Assembly: GCA_023818965.1 (NCBI GenBank)
Contig: JAMWCD010000005.1
Span: 124,001 to 188,000, forward strand
DNA: 64,000 bases
Reading direction: 5' to 3'
Source of the DNA: Candidatus Omnitrophota bacterium
GTDB lineage: Bacteria > Ratteibacteria > UBA8468 > B48-G9 > DTJG01
The notes below the pieces were generated by a model that saw only the letters and a program-made list of their open reading frames with translations, searched no databases and was not told the origin of the DNA. The position numbers were made by a program, and so were the translations under genes. Below are positions 27,888-37,242 of this stretch, in pieces (the stretch's first letter is position 1; each line of letters starts with the position of its first letter).

Positions 27888-28729
27888 TCCTGAAGAGTTT
27901 TTCTGAAGTAAGACAGAATAAGATTTTTAATAAGGAAGGCATGAAACAGAAAAAAGTGATGTGATTTTATCCAGATTATCCTGGGTCTACCGAGTGCATT
28001 CCAGAGTTGCATCGTATAAACAGGTCTAACAGATGTATCATATTTTGAATTGATCATAAGGACATTAAGTCCTTTTTTTGCATATGTGAGAGGGTCGATA
28101 TCACGCCAGATTTCTATCAATTGTTTTTTTGTGACATATTTTTTTAAAAGTTTTTTATACATCCTCGCAATGAAGTCCCTTGATTCCCATAGCATACTTG
28201 CAAGATTGCCACCGCCGACAATGTAAACACCCGAACGAATTCTTTCATCTATTGATTGGACTATACTTGCGACATTTGCTCCCATACTAATGCCAAGAAT
28301 TCCAATGACACCGTTTTCTTTTTCAAGAAAATCAATGGTTTTTCTAACATCAATCACACACTGTATCAGACCTCTCTTAAATATTCCTACCCAGTCAAAA
28401 TTTTCCGGGACTTTTTTAAAAGGATTTTTTTTGGGAATTCTTGCTGGAGCATAGGGCATAATAAGCATAAAACTTGAAATTCCTTTTTTTGCCAGTTTCC
28501 TGCAAAAGTATTTTGTAGTAAAAACCATTGAAAGACCGTGAAGGGCAATAACACACCTTTTTGAATTTTTTGCTTGATAATACAGACCCCATACCCTGTC
28601 ACAAACTGGAATTCCTGTAGGTAAGGCAGATTGGAATTTAACGATGACGATATCAAAAAATTTGCCTCTTTTCAGAACTTTTGACGAAAAATCATCCTTC
28701 TTTTCATATGAAAAAATTTTAGAGTTCAT
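27884..28729 (-). CDS. Alpha/beta hydrolase
   Basis: A 281-aa serine hydrolase fold. The oxyanion/His-Gly segment is VIALHGLSM (about 60-68), the nucleophile elbow GISMGAN (about 145-151), an acidic candidate lies in NSKYDTSVRP, and the late histidine pair is in KSHHFFLFH. No signal peptide. The substrate is unknown. No ribosome site: TAAAAT (28741-28736) lies 6 bases before the ATG, consistent with a leaderless mRNA. It is convergent with the SDR gene, overlapping by 4 bases. Confidence 0.82.
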   Translation of the reverse strand: MNSKIFSYEKKDDFSSKVLKRGKFFDIVIVKFQSALPTGIPVCDRVWGLYYQAKNSKRCVIALHGLSMVFTTKYFCRKLAKKGISSFMLIMPYAPARIPKKNPFKKVPENFDWVGIFKRGLIQCVIDVRKTIDFLEKENGVIGILGISMGANVASIVQSIDERIRSGVYIVGGGNLASMLWESRDFIARMYKKLLKKYVTKKQLIEIWRDIDPLTYAKKGLNVLMINSKYDTSVRPVYTMQLWNALGRPRIIWIKSHHFFLFHAFLIKNLILSYFRKTLQD

Positions 28730-28808
28730 GGAATTATTTTAACGAGTTGAAAAATTTTTTCAACAGAAACTTGCAATTAAAAGTGCCATAGATTAACATA
28801 AATATGAT

Positions 28809-28860
28809 AAAACCGAAGCCTACGGGGAAATCCGCCGCGGGGGTAGGCAAAGGGAGGGGA
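28809..28860 (+). other. GC-rich structured leader of unknown type
   Basis: A compact GC-rich block in AT-rich surroundings, just upstream of a small ORF. A 6-bp stem GCCTAC (28818-28823) / GTAGGC (28843-28848) encloses a possible inner CGG/CCG pairing and CCGCGG. It ends in GGGAGGGG, the ribosome site. It might be a riboswitch or leader RNA, but I could not match it to a known class. Confidence 0.4.
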
Positions 28861-28861
28861 A

Positions 28862-29035
28862 ATGGCTAAAAAATTTGGAAAGGTAGAAATGACAATCTGG
28901 AAATTCATTCGTCTTGTTCTCTTTCTTGCTTTATCAATTACTGGTTTTGTATTGAGTCATTTCAACCCACAGTTTGCAACCTTTGGATGGGGATATACTT
29001 TCGGGTTGATTGGAATGGCAATATTGATTGGATAG
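28862..29035 (+). CDS. 57-aa small membrane protein, possible truncated gene
   Basis: ATG with GGGAGGGG 2 bases upstream, 57 codons, TAG stop. The sequence has a basic start (MAKKFGKVEMT) and two hydrophobic stretches, about residues 15-31 and 45-57. The pattern resembles the N-terminal membrane part of PIN/TRAM (YacL-like) proteins, but ends abruptly at the last hydrophobic segment, 2 bases from the stop of a convergent dehydrogenase. It could be a genuine small protein or the stub of a longer gene. Confidence 0.5.
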   Translation: MAKKFGKVEMTIWKFIRLVLFLALSITGFVLSHFNPQFATFGWGYTFGLIGMAILIG

Positions 29036-29037
29036 TT

Positions 29038-30324
29038 TCATTCTGAAATCTTTTTTATTATCTGGTGTAAATCCTTGATGTCTCTGTTGAATGCGCATCC
29101 TCCTTTTGAAGCCCACGGAAGTTTTTGTTCTGATGGAAATAATCCCTTTTCAATAAAATTTTCTGAAATTTTCTGGATATCATTGATAACAGTTAAGGTA
29201 TCTCCTGACTCTGAGACAATATTAATAAAAGAATCGGGTATCTGTGTAATTTTCTGTGCTGCAACATAAATCAGTCCATTTAACATAACAAATGGTTCAG
29301 TATCTGATAGTAGCGTCAGAACTCTTTCTTTTGTTCCTGTAATGTAATCAGTGTAATAGTCAATGTTATCAGTGAGAATGTTTTGATAATTACCTTTGAT
29401 TTTTTCTTCTTTACCGTTATTCCAGAGAATTGAACAATTTACCTGAAGACCATCACCACATCTTGCATTTCCTTCAAAAAATATCTTTGCTTTCTCACAA
29501 TAAATTTTTTCAATATCAGGTGTTTTTTCACTACATGCATGTGTTATGGCAATCCTTATGTCTTCAACATTCTTTGTTGATGCCCTTACAAAAACTGTGT
29601 CAGTTCCTTGAATTTTGTTCGCACGGTATAACTCAGATTCAACCTTAACAACAGGATCCCAGGAAAAAATACCCTGTTTTCCGCACCAGAACAGGATATT
29701 ATGAACAAAATGACTTAAGGCATTTCCAAAACATGAATCGAGCACAATCCTGTTGTCAAGCATTAATCTTCCTGCCCAGTTTGATCTTTTGAAATACGAT
29801 GCATACCTTGGCCAGAGCCCTGTGAAGGTAATTTTTTTGACTTTTCCGAACTCTCCTGAAAGAATTCTTTGTTTTATTTGATGTCTTTCCTTTTGAATTA
29901 TGAAATTGAAACCAACATTGGTTTTTTTCTCAATTGTTCTATCAATTTCCATCATTTCCAGTAGTTGCTGATAATCAAGGGTTGGCGGTTTTTCAAGGTA
30001 TACAGGAATGCTTCTTTTGATACATTGTTGATGCATTTCAGCATGAAGATGGACAGGTGTTGGGATGCAAACAAAATCAAGGTCATTTGAACATTCATCA
30101 AGCATATCAATATAATTTCTGAAAATTTTAACATTGCGGTCGTGTAAGAAAAACTGTTGCCATGTACTTTTTATGTTTTCTTCAAAGACATCACAGGTAC
30201 AAATAAGTTTCACCTTACCTTTTTTTTCAAGTTCAAGGACAGATGAATGATGTGCCCTTGCAAAACCTCCCATTCCAATAATTCCAATTTTAACAGGGAA
30301 AATATTATTGTTCATTTTCTTCAT
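29038..30324 (-). CDS. Gfo/Idh/MocA family oxidoreductase
   Basis: A 428-aa NAD(P)-dependent dehydrogenase: GIIGMGGFARAHHSSV near residue 14, FVCIPTPVHLHAEM, and EKPPTL in place of the usual EKP-x-A/S. The C-terminal domain is longer than normal (usual total about 340). The start overlaps the esterase gene by 20 nt; an ATG at 30315 is equally possible. Probably part of a sugar-catabolic pair with the esterase upstream. Confidence 0.85.
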   Translation of the reverse strand: MKKMNNNIFPVKIGIIGMGGFARAHHSSVLELEKKGKVKLICTCDVFEENIKSTWQQFFLHDRNVKIFRNYIDMLDECSNDLDFVCIPTPVHLHAEMHQQCIKRSIPVYLEKPPTLDYQQLLEMMEIDRTIEKKTNVGFNFIIQKERHQIKQRILSGEFGKVKKITFTGLWPRYASYFKRSNWAGRLMLDNRIVLDSCFGNALSHFVHNILFWCGKQGIFSWDPVVKVESELYRANKIQGTDTVFVRASTKNVEDIRIAITHACSEKTPDIEKIYCEKAKIFFEGNARCGDGLQVNCSILWNNGKEEKIKGNYQNILTDNIDYYTDYITGTKERVLTLLSDTEPFVMLNGLIYVAAQKITQIPDSFINIVSESGDTLTVINDIQKISENFIEKGLFPSEQKLPWASKGGCAFNRDIKDLHQIIKKISE

Positions 30325-31366
30325 TTTTCAAAAGATGTTTTTTGACCCATGGTATTGCTTTTTCTCCATGCCACCTGTGTTCGCCTTCAAATACATCGTG
30401 CAGAAACATTTTTTCTCTTCCAAGAATTTTGTAAGCGTTTTTTATTATGGAAGTTTGAGAATAAACATTTTTCAAACCACTTTTTCCATTAAGGGGGTCT
30501 CTGGTTCCGGTTTCAATCAATAGTGGTCTTGGAGCAATTAATGCAGCAATATCTCCCATATCAAGGTATTCATACAAATGTGGGACATAATTGCATGAAC
30601 AGTTTGTACACATTTCAAGAAGGGATTCTTTATAACCATACATATAACCACTGATGACAGCACATTTGATTCTATCATCAAGAGCGCTTGCCCATAATGT
30701 TTGAAGCCCGCCACCAGAAAGTCCAGCACATCCTATTTGATTTTTTACAACATCTTCTCTTGTCTGGATATAATCAATTAATCTGTGAATATCCCATGCC
30801 CACATCCCTGCAACAGTTATTCCAAGTGGGATAGCCATATTATTTAACCATAGACAGGAAGAAGCAAGAATATTGCCTTTTGCCCATTTTTCCTGTCTTT
30901 CCCCAAATCCTCTTGCATCAGGACAGAAAACAAGAAAACCATTTTCTACAAATTGAATTCCATAGTCATAATTACATTTTTTAATTGCTTCTGCTATTTC
31001 AGGAATATCTTTTCTTCCTGCTACTGCGTATTTTCCTCCACTACCATGGCCATGAACAGCAATAATTGCAGGATATTTTTTCTTATTATCCTTTGGTTTT
31101 AAGACATAAAATGGCATAACGATTTCTGGTTCTGTTTTTATTTCCATATGAATACGAACAAAATTTTCAAATTCAACAATCTCATTGATTTTTGGTGCTG
31201 GATTGGTTTTTTCAAATTTACTGTATCCTGTAAGCTGTTTTAATTTTTTTCTTGTTTTTTGTTTCCACTGGTTAAATTCTTTTTCATTCCTTGCGTTGAA
31301 TGAAAGAGGTCTTTTTTGCCTGTCAAAAAGTTTTTCAAGATATGGCGCTGTCATATATTTTTCCAT
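30305..31366 (-). CDS. Acetyl-xylan-esterase-like alpha/beta hydrolase
   Basis: About 353 aa. VHGHGSGGKY forms the oxyanion side, the nucleophile elbow is CAGLSGGGLQ, an Asp lies in ETGTRDPLNG and the His in FEGEHRWHGE. This is the pattern of the large hydrolase family that includes acetyl-xylan esterases and glucuronoyl-esterase-like enzymes. No signal peptide, so it acts in the cytoplasm. AAGGAG precedes the ATG at 31366; the frame extends upstream but without a ribosome site. Confidence 0.82.
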   Translation of the reverse strand: MEKYMTAPYLEKLFDRQKRPLSFNARNEKEFNQWKQKTRKKLKQLTGYSKFEKTNPAPKINEIVEFENFVRIHMEIKTEPEIVMPFYVLKPKDNKKKYPAIIAVHGHGSGGKYAVAGRKDIPEIAEAIKKCNYDYGIQFVENGFLVFCPDARGFGERQEKWAKGNILASSCLWLNNMAIPLGITVAGMWAWDIHRLIDYIQTREDVVKNQIGCAGLSGGGLQTLWASALDDRIKCAVISGYMYGYKESLLEMCTNCSCNYVPHLYEYLDMGDIAALIAPRPLLIETGTRDPLNGKSGLKNVYSQTSIIKNAYKILGREKMFLHDVFEGEHRWHGEKAIPWVKKHLLKNEENEQ

Positions 31367-31418
31367 ACTTTCTCCTTGTTTTATCAAAGGCAATTTCATC
31401 AGTTTCATTGCGTCTGGT

Positions 31419-31424
31419 ATTATA
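31419..31424 (-). promoter_or_regulatory. -10 box for the esterase-dehydrogenase pair
   Basis: TATAAT on the minus strand, about 53 bases upstream of the esterase ATG, giving a leader that holds the AAGGAG site. No good -35 hexamer is visible. Confidence 0.4.
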
Positions 31425-31446
31425 CAACAAATAGAATATGAACTCA

Positions 31447-31824
31447 AAAAACTTTGGACACCTGTTTATAGAAATTACAAATGCAGATTAAAACCCTTAT
31501 TGAGAATAATAAATGTCTTTCTAAGAAAAAAATTTCTTATCCACATTTTCTCCTCATTATGAACACCGAGTTTTCTTACCACGGTTTTAATCATCCGGGT
31601 TGCCTGGAAAGTTTAAAAATTGTCGAATAAACAGATTTATGTTTTAATTTTATATTAAGGGATAATGTAAAACAGGAAAACGTAATGACCTAAAAAAAGA
31701 TTGTAAGTGTACCTGAAACTTTGAGAAAAAATCTACCTTGTCCCTTCATTTTCTAAAGACGGAGGATATAAAAATAATTAACCAAAAATTTTGGCAGAAT
31801 CCAAAAATTAAAAAGGAGAAAATA
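31447..31824. other. AT-rich divergent intergenic region, no gene seen
   Basis: About 380 bases between the esterase promoter and the URO-D gene hold no convincing ORF, RNA or repeat. GGAGGATATAA at 31762 and GGAG at 31815 are ribosome-like; the latter belongs to the URO-D gene. The promoter for that gene should lie here but no clear hexamer pair was found. Confidence 0.4.
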
Positions 31825-32913
31825 ATGACAAAAAGGCAGAGGTACCTGAAAGCACTGAGAAATGAAAAGATTGACGAACTGGTCTGGGCTCCAAACTTTG
31901 ACTACTGGCTGAGGGTTAATGTTGCAGAAGGAACTCTTCCTGAAAAATACAGAACAATGTCAAGAAATGATATTGTACGAGCCATAGGCGGATATATCTG
32001 GAATAGACAAACAGGCATCAGGACAATTTATGATAGTTCTGTAAAAATTGAATCATGGAAAATAGAAGATGGTTCAATCAGAGAAATTAAAACCCCTGTG
32101 GGCGCTGTCAGGTGTATGTATAAAAAGACAGAAGGAGAACATCGTTCTCAGCATCTTTCTGAACATTTTATAAAAACAGTGGATGATATCAGGATAATGA
32201 AATATATTGCAGAAGCAACCTATTTTGAACCTGATAATGAATCAACGATAAAAGCACTTGAAGAAACAGGGGAAGATGGGATTGTTTTGAACGGTTGTTT
32301 TCCAGTCCCATTTATAGAGTTTGCAAAAATTGATGCGGGCTATGTTAATGCATTTTATTTATGGTTTGACTACAGGAAAGAAGTTGATGAACTTGTCAAC
32401 ACCTACTTTAAAAAATATATTGAAGCAGTGAAAATTCTTGCCAGCGGATATGCAGATGTTGTTGCAACAAGTGATAATATGGATGGAATAATGATTACTC
32501 CTGAAATTTTTAAGCAATATGCAATACCATATTATCAGGAATGCAAAAAAATTCTCAGTGAAAAAGGAAAAATTTTTGAAGGGCACTGGTGTGGAAGAAC
32601 TGAAAATCTTTTACCCCTTGTTCCTGGTTGCGGACTTGATGTTGTTGAAGCAATAGTCACTGCTCCTATGGCAAAGATTACTCTGAAAGAGGCACTCGAT
32701 ATCCTTGATAATAAGGTTGTTTTACAGGGTGGAATACCATCTGTACTTGTCTGTCATGAGGGTGGTACAAAGGATGATTTTATCAGATACATCAATGAAG
32801 TAATTTTGCCTTTGAAGGGTAGAAGGTCGTTTATACTGGGTATGAGTGATAATGTTCCACCAAATGCTGATTTTGAAAGAGTGGAAATCGTGAGTAAACT
32901 TATTTATCAATAA
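31825..32913 (+). CDS. Uroporphyrinogen-decarboxylase-like protein
   Basis: A 362-aa TIM-barrel protein of the URO-D/methylcobamide methyltransferase superfamily (TKRQRYLKALRNEKIDEL start, GHWCGRTENLLPLV, VVLQGGIPSVLV). The GHWCG segment occupies the region where corrinoid-dependent methyltransferases carry a metal-binding His/Cys. It is unlikely to be HemE; similar proteins abound in sugar-degrading clusters of uncultured bacteria. GGAG lies 7 bases before the ATG, which is preferred over an upstream ATG at 31738. Confidence 0.82.
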   Translation: MTKRQRYLKALRNEKIDELVWAPNFDYWLRVNVAEGTLPEKYRTMSRNDIVRAIGGYIWNRQTGIRTIYDSSVKIESWKIEDGSIREIKTPVGAVRCMYKKTEGEHRSQHLSEHFIKTVDDIRIMKYIAEATYFEPDNESTIKALEETGEDGIVLNGCFPVPFIEFAKIDAGYVNAFYLWFDYRKEVDELVNTYFKKYIEAVKILASGYADVVATSDNMDGIMITPEIFKQYAIPYYQECKKILSEKGKIFEGHWCGRTENLLPLVPGCGLDVVEAIVTAPMAKITLKEALDILDNKVVLQGGIPSVLVCHEGGTKDDFIRYINEVILPLKGRRSFILGMSDNVPPNADFERVEIVSKLIYQ

Positions 32914-33125
32914 TCAACGAGCCCAATTTTAAGTCTTTTTGCTGCACAAAGTTCGCCATCAGAATAGAATTTTTTTATGTTGAATTCTTGACTTACCTTT
33001 TTTGCATTTTCAGAAATAGTATGAGCAACCGCAACGACGTCATACAGTCCTGATTCAATAGCAGGTCTAATGTGAACTTGTCCAATTACTCCACATCCAA
33101 TTATACCAATCCTGATTTTTCCCAT
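32907..33125 (-). pseudogene. Truncated Gfo/Idh/MocA dehydrogenase (N-terminal fragment)
   Basis: From the ATG at 33125, 72 residues start like a complete family member (IGIIGCGVIGQVHIRPAIES, then NAKKVSQEFNIKKFYSDGEL). After about residue 58 the match fades and a stop follows, overlapping the convergent URO-D end by 7 bases. The EKP region and the whole C-terminal domain are missing. It is most likely a decayed remnant. Confidence 0.7.
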
Positions 33126-33236
33126 ACCTTTAACCTTTTCTTTACAAACAAAATAAGAATGCCTGCTTTTCGTAGATGGTATCATGGTTTTTATATGAAC
33201 CATCAGCGCCGGTTGAAAATTGTGGTATACTATAAT

Positions 33237-33776
33237 ATGGACTTTCTTGAACTTGTGAAAAAAAGACAGAGTGTAAGGGATTATAAACCCGAGCCGATTC
33301 CTGTTGAAGTGCTCGACCGCTGTTTTGAGGCAGCGCGACTTGCACCATCTGCGTGCAATTCTCAACCATGGAGCTTTATTGCTGTAACAGATCCTGACAC
33401 AAGAAAAAAAATATCTGATACTTTCACAGGAATTTATTCGTTTAATTCTTTTGTGAAAACTGCACCTGTGATTGTTGTTGTGATTACTGAAAGATCAAGA
33501 TATACAGCATGCCTTGGTGGATATTTTCGTGGCACTCAGTATAACCTGATTGATATTGGTATTGCTGTTGAGCACTTTATACTTCAGGCAACTTATGAAG
33601 GACTTGGAACATGCTGGATTGGTTGGTTTAATGAGAAGGAAATCCACAGAATTCTTCGTATTCCAGCAAGGCGAAAAATTGATGTATTGATTACTGTTGG
33701 TTATCCTGTATCAGATGAAATCCGTGAGAAAAAACGAAGAACCCTTGATGAAATAAGAAAATATTACAGTGATTAA
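33237..33776 (+). CDS. Nitroreductase family protein
   Basis: FMN-dependent oxidoreductase of 179 aa: KKRQSVRDYKPEPI at the N-terminus for FMN phosphate, APSACNSQPW, GIAVEHFILQATYEGLGTCW and TVGYPV. Typical short nitroreductase; the substrate is not predictable. No ribosome site: TATACT is 5 bases, and TATAAT 0 bases, before the ATG, so a leaderless mRNA is likely. Confidence 0.9.
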   Translation: MDFLELVKKRQSVRDYKPEPIPVEVLDRCFEAARLAPSACNSQPWSFIAVTDPDTRKKISDTFTGIYSFNSFVKTAPVIVVVITERSRYTACLGGYFRGTQYNLIDIGIAVEHFILQATYEGLGTCWIGWFNEKEIHRILRIPARRKIDVLITVGYPVSDEIREKKRRTLDEIRKYYSD

Positions 33777-33789
33777 AAAGGAGGAAGAT

Positions 33790-34521
33790 ATGAAAGTTTC
33801 TAAAACGTACAGGTCGATTGCATCTATTATGGTTTTTCTTTTTCTGTGTACAAGTGTTTTTGCAGCACCACCGAGGGCACTTATAAAAAGAATTGACCAG
33901 GCAAAGGAAATACTTGATGATATTATGGAAGCCCCTGACACAGAGATTCCAGCAGCATTGATTGAAAAATGCAGGGGAGTGATAATTATGAAGCAATATA
34001 AAGCAGGATTTATTTTTGGAATCAAGGGTGGTTTTGGAGTTGCTCTTGTAAAGGATGAAAAAACAGGACAGTGGAGTCCACCTGCGTTTGTTAAAGCAGG
34101 CGAGGGTAGCTATGGTGTTCAGATTGGTGGACAGGCAGTTGATTCGATACTACTGATTATGAATAAGGAAGGAATGGAAATGCTGATGAATACCAAATTT
34201 AAAATTGGTGTTGATGCATCAGCAGCAGCAGGACCAGTTGGAAGGGATGCTTCTGCAAAACTTGGACCAGGAACTGCAATACTTGTTTATTCAAGGGCAA
34301 AAGGATTATACGCAGGTGCAACGATAGAGGGTGGGGTAATTTTAAACGATGATAAGGCAAATGAACAGTTTTATGGTATCAAGGGCATTACAGTTCAGGA
34401 CATTCTTTTCGGAAATGCAGTTGAAATACCTGAGCAAGCAAAAGGTTTGATTGAAGCATTAAAGAAATACGAGAAAAGATATGAGGAATTAAAAGAAGAA
34501 AAAGAAAAAACCTCAAAGTAA
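33790..34521 (+). CDS. Secreted SYLF (Ysc84/DUF500) lipid-binding domain protein
   Basis: A 243-aa protein with a signal peptide (cleavage near VFAAPP) and the SYLF pattern: CRGVIIMKQYKAGFIFGIKGG, VGRDASAKLGPGTAILVYSRAKG and YAGATIEGGVI. The SYLF domain binds phosphoinositides in eukaryotes; bacterial secreted members may bind membrane lipids. A Lys/Glu-rich helix ends the protein. AAAGGAGGAAG lies before the ATG. Confidence 0.88.
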   Translation: MKVSKTYRSIASIMVFLFLCTSVFAAPPRALIKRIDQAKEILDDIMEAPDTEIPAALIEKCRGVIIMKQYKAGFIFGIKGGFGVALVKDEKTGQWSPPAFVKAGEGSYGVQIGGQAVDSILLIMNKEGMEMLMNTKFKIGVDASAAAGPVGRDASAKLGPGTAILVYSRAKGLYAGATIEGGVILNDDKANEQFYGIKGITVQDILFGNAVEIPEQAKGLIEALKKYEKRYEELKEEKEKTSK

Positions 34522-34548
34522 TTTTGTACTATAACCTTTTGTAGAACG

Positions 34549-35811
34549 ATGAAATTGAAAAAATCCAATACCATTGAAATAAAAGCAAAATCAGGGACAA
34601 ATGTCATACTTCAAAAAGCCATTGATACGCTTTCATCACAGGGTGGCGGGAAACTAATAATTTCAGATGGAACATTTTATATGTTTGACTCCCTCCATCT
34701 TCGTTCAAATGTAAGTATAATCGGAAGTAAAAAAACTGTGTTAAAGAAAGCAAAATGTGTATATTCAAAATTGTCTGCTGACCTTGGATATGGTCATTAT
34801 GATGTTTCTGTTGAAAAACCTGAATTATTTAAGAAAGGAATGGGTATTTATATTTTTGATGATTTCGGGAAGGGCTTTTACGGCACAGTAGCAACAATCA
34901 CATGGAAGGATGGTGACAAACTTGGCATTGATAGAATGCTCAATCACGATTATGCGAGAATTAGAAATGCCATGGTTTGTTCAGTTTTTCCCATTGTCAG
35001 TGGTTATTATGTTAAAAATGCTGTAATAAAAGGAATAATGATTGATGGAAACGCTGATGAAAATCTTTTTATTGATGGGTGCAGGGGTGGTGGAATTTTT
35101 CTTTTGCAATGCCATAACATAGACATTGAAAATGTTTTTATATCAAATTACAACGGTGATGGCCTCAGTTTTCAACAGTGTACAAATTTAAAAATATCAA
35201 ACTGCGAGATTAATAATAACCGTGGTTCAGGACTTCATCCTGGTAGTGGTTCTGCAGGGGTTGTTATGAGTAAATGTAAAATTACCAATAATGGAAAAGA
35301 TGGTGTGTTTTATTGCCTTCGAGTGACATATACACTGCTGGAAAATTGTGAGATTATGGAAAATGGTAATGATGGGATTTCTATAGGAGCAAGAGATACA
35401 GACCACATCATCAGAAACAACATAATATCAAACAATTGCAGATACGGTATTTATTTTAGACCCGCTGACAGAGTAATGGGAGGTCATAGAAATTTGATTG
35501 ACTCAAATATAATAAAGGATAATTGCAAGAACCAGGGTGATTCAGAAGTTTTTATTGAAGATATAACAGATGATATCTGGCTGAAAAAAAATCAAATCAG
35601 TGGTGAAAATTCTAAGTATGCAATTATTGTGGGCAAGTACTGTGAGAGAATTGTTGTTGACAGAGACAATGTATTCGGGCAGTTTAAAAAAGGTGTATAT
35701 CCTGAAAATTCAACCAGTATAGTTTTGAAAAAAGTCCCACAAAACTTGAAACTTGGTCCAGATTATCTGAACTTAAAAGCAGTAAGGCATCTTAACATAA
35801 AAAATCCTTGA
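34549..35811 (+). CDS. Right-handed parallel beta-helix protein
   Basis: A 420-aa protein starting with a pectate-lyase-like cap (LQKAIDTLSSQGGGKLIISDGTF), then at least six coils of the NNxIxxN type (IDIENVFISNYNGDGLSFQQ, LKISNCEINNNRGSG, HIIRNNIISNNCRYG). Polysaccharide-binding or lyase/hydrolase-type fold; catalytic residues cannot be assigned. No signal peptide is visible, unusual for this class, and no ribosome site precedes the ATG. Confidence 0.82.
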   Translation: MKLKKSNTIEIKAKSGTNVILQKAIDTLSSQGGGKLIISDGTFYMFDSLHLRSNVSIIGSKKTVLKKAKCVYSKLSADLGYGHYDVSVEKPELFKKGMGIYIFDDFGKGFYGTVATITWKDGDKLGIDRMLNHDYARIRNAMVCSVFPIVSGYYVKNAVIKGIMIDGNADENLFIDGCRGGGIFLLQCHNIDIENVFISNYNGDGLSFQQCTNLKISNCEINNNRGSGLHPGSGSAGVVMSKCKITNNGKDGVFYCLRVTYTLLENCEIMENGNDGISIGARDTDHIIRNNIISNNCRYGIYFRPADRVMGGHRNLIDSNIIKDNCKNQGDSEVFIEDITDDIWLKKNQISGENSKYAIIVGKYCERIVVDRDNVFGQFKKGVYPENSTSIVLKKVPQNLKLGPDYLNLKAVRHLNIKNP

Positions 35812-35861
35812 TTGAGAAATTAAAAGATTTTGGAATTTAAACCAGATAACAGGAGGGAGAA

Positions 35862-37142
35862 ATGGGTTTTGATGGAAGAAAGATCGGAATTCTGGTTGGA
35901 GGTGGTCCAGCACCGGGCATTAATGGTGTTATCGGTTCTGCAACAATCGAAGCGATTAATCATGGATTGCAGGTAATAGGAATCTATGATGGCTTCAAGT
36001 GGCTTTCTCAGGGAGACATTTCGCATGTAAAAAACCTTTCAAAAAGCGATGTTATAAAAAGCCGTTTTGAAGGTGGTTCTATTTTGAATACATCAAGAGA
36101 AAATCCAACGAAAAGCGAAGAAAAGATGAAAAACGTTGTAAACTCATTGAAAAATCTTGGACTTGACTATCTTATCACCATTGGTGGCGATGACACTGCG
36201 TTTAGTGCAAGTCAGACATACAAATTTGCAGGTGGCGCTATTCGTGTTGCTCACGTTCCAAAAACAATTGACAATGACCTGCCATTGCCTGCAAATATGC
36301 CGACATTCGGTTTTCATACTGCAAGACATGTTGGTGCAGAACTGGTAGCAAATTTGCTTGAGGACGCAAGAACAACACACAGATGGTATCTTGTTGTTGC
36401 CATGGGCAGAACAGCAGGGCATCTTGCTCTTGGTATGGGAATTGCTGGTGGAGCAACACTAACAATAATTCCTGAAGAATTTAAAACAAAACCAACAATC
36501 AACGATGTATGTTCAATTATTGAGGGTGCTATATTTAAAGCAAAGGCACTCGGACAGGACTATGGGGTTTGCGTTATTGCAGAAGGCGTAGGAGACCTTT
36601 TAAAGGAAGAACTCAAAGACAACCCACTTGCGATTGTTGAATATGATGAACATGGACATTTCAGAATGGCTGAAGTTCCTCTATGTCTGATAATCAAAAG
36701 AACATTAAATCAGAGATTTAAAGAAAGGGGAGAAAAGGCACAGTTTATTGATGTCACAATTGGTTATGAATTGAGGTGCGCAAAGCCCATACCATTTGAT
36801 GTTGAATACACTCATCAACTCGGTTGCGGTGCTGTAAGATACCTTCTTGACAAAACAGAATATCAGTATAAAACAGGTGCACTGATCTCCATTCAGGCAG
36901 GAAAAATTGTACCCATCCCATTTGACGAGATTCTTGACCCGAAAACTGGCAAAACTGCAGTAAGAAAGGTTGATATAAAATCAGACCTTTACAGTGCTGC
37001 AAGAAGTATGATGATACGACTTGAAAAAACAGATTTTCATAATGAAAAACTTTTATCAGAAATAAGCAGGGTGGCGAAATTATCAGTAGATGAATTTAAA
37101 AAACAGTTCAGTCAGTGTGTTGAACAAACCTCAATTTGTTAA
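35862..37142 (+). CDS. pfp: 6-phosphofructokinase, pyrophosphate-type
   Basis: Phosphorylates fructose 6-phosphate. The phosphoryl-donor site reads GGDD (108-111) and the substrate loop PKTIDND (133-139). In ATP-dependent enzymes these are GGDG and PGTIDND, and the Asp plus Lys pair marks the PPi-dependent form. MGRTAGHLALG is also present. At 426 aa it is longer than bacterial ATP-PFK (320 aa). AGGAGGGAG precedes the ATG. Class II aldolase (45338) and ApgM (46388) supply later glycolytic steps. Confidence 0.9.
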   Translation: MGFDGRKIGILVGGGPAPGINGVIGSATIEAINHGLQVIGIYDGFKWLSQGDISHVKNLSKSDVIKSRFEGGSILNTSRENPTKSEEKMKNVVNSLKNLGLDYLITIGGDDTAFSASQTYKFAGGAIRVAHVPKTIDNDLPLPANMPTFGFHTARHVGAELVANLLEDARTTHRWYLVVAMGRTAGHLALGMGIAGGATLTIIPEEFKTKPTINDVCSIIEGAIFKAKALGQDYGVCVIAEGVGDLLKEELKDNPLAIVEYDEHGHFRMAEVPLCLIIKRTLNQRFKERGEKAQFIDVTIGYELRCAKPIPFDVEYTHQLGCGAVRYLLDKTEYQYKTGALISIQAGKIVPIPFDEILDPKTGKTAVRKVDIKSDLYSAARSMMIRLEKTDFHNEKLLSEISRVAKLSVDEFKKQFSQCVEQTSIC

Positions 37143-37242
37143 AAAATTTTTAATTTTTTCTGTGGGCTGATTAAGTCCAGGAACTGAAAGACATTCAAAT
37201 GTTGTTTGATGTATTATAATAGTCGTGCAAAAAAAAGAAAAA

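Noticed and set aside
28809-28860. Naming the hairpin leader as a specific riboswitch (c-di-GMP, ZTP, SAM)
   Set aside because: Conserved core bases of those classes are not present in the right order.
31825-32913. Calling the URO-D-like genes hemE
   Set aside because: Motifs and context point to the methyltransferase-like branch; no other haem genes are nearby.
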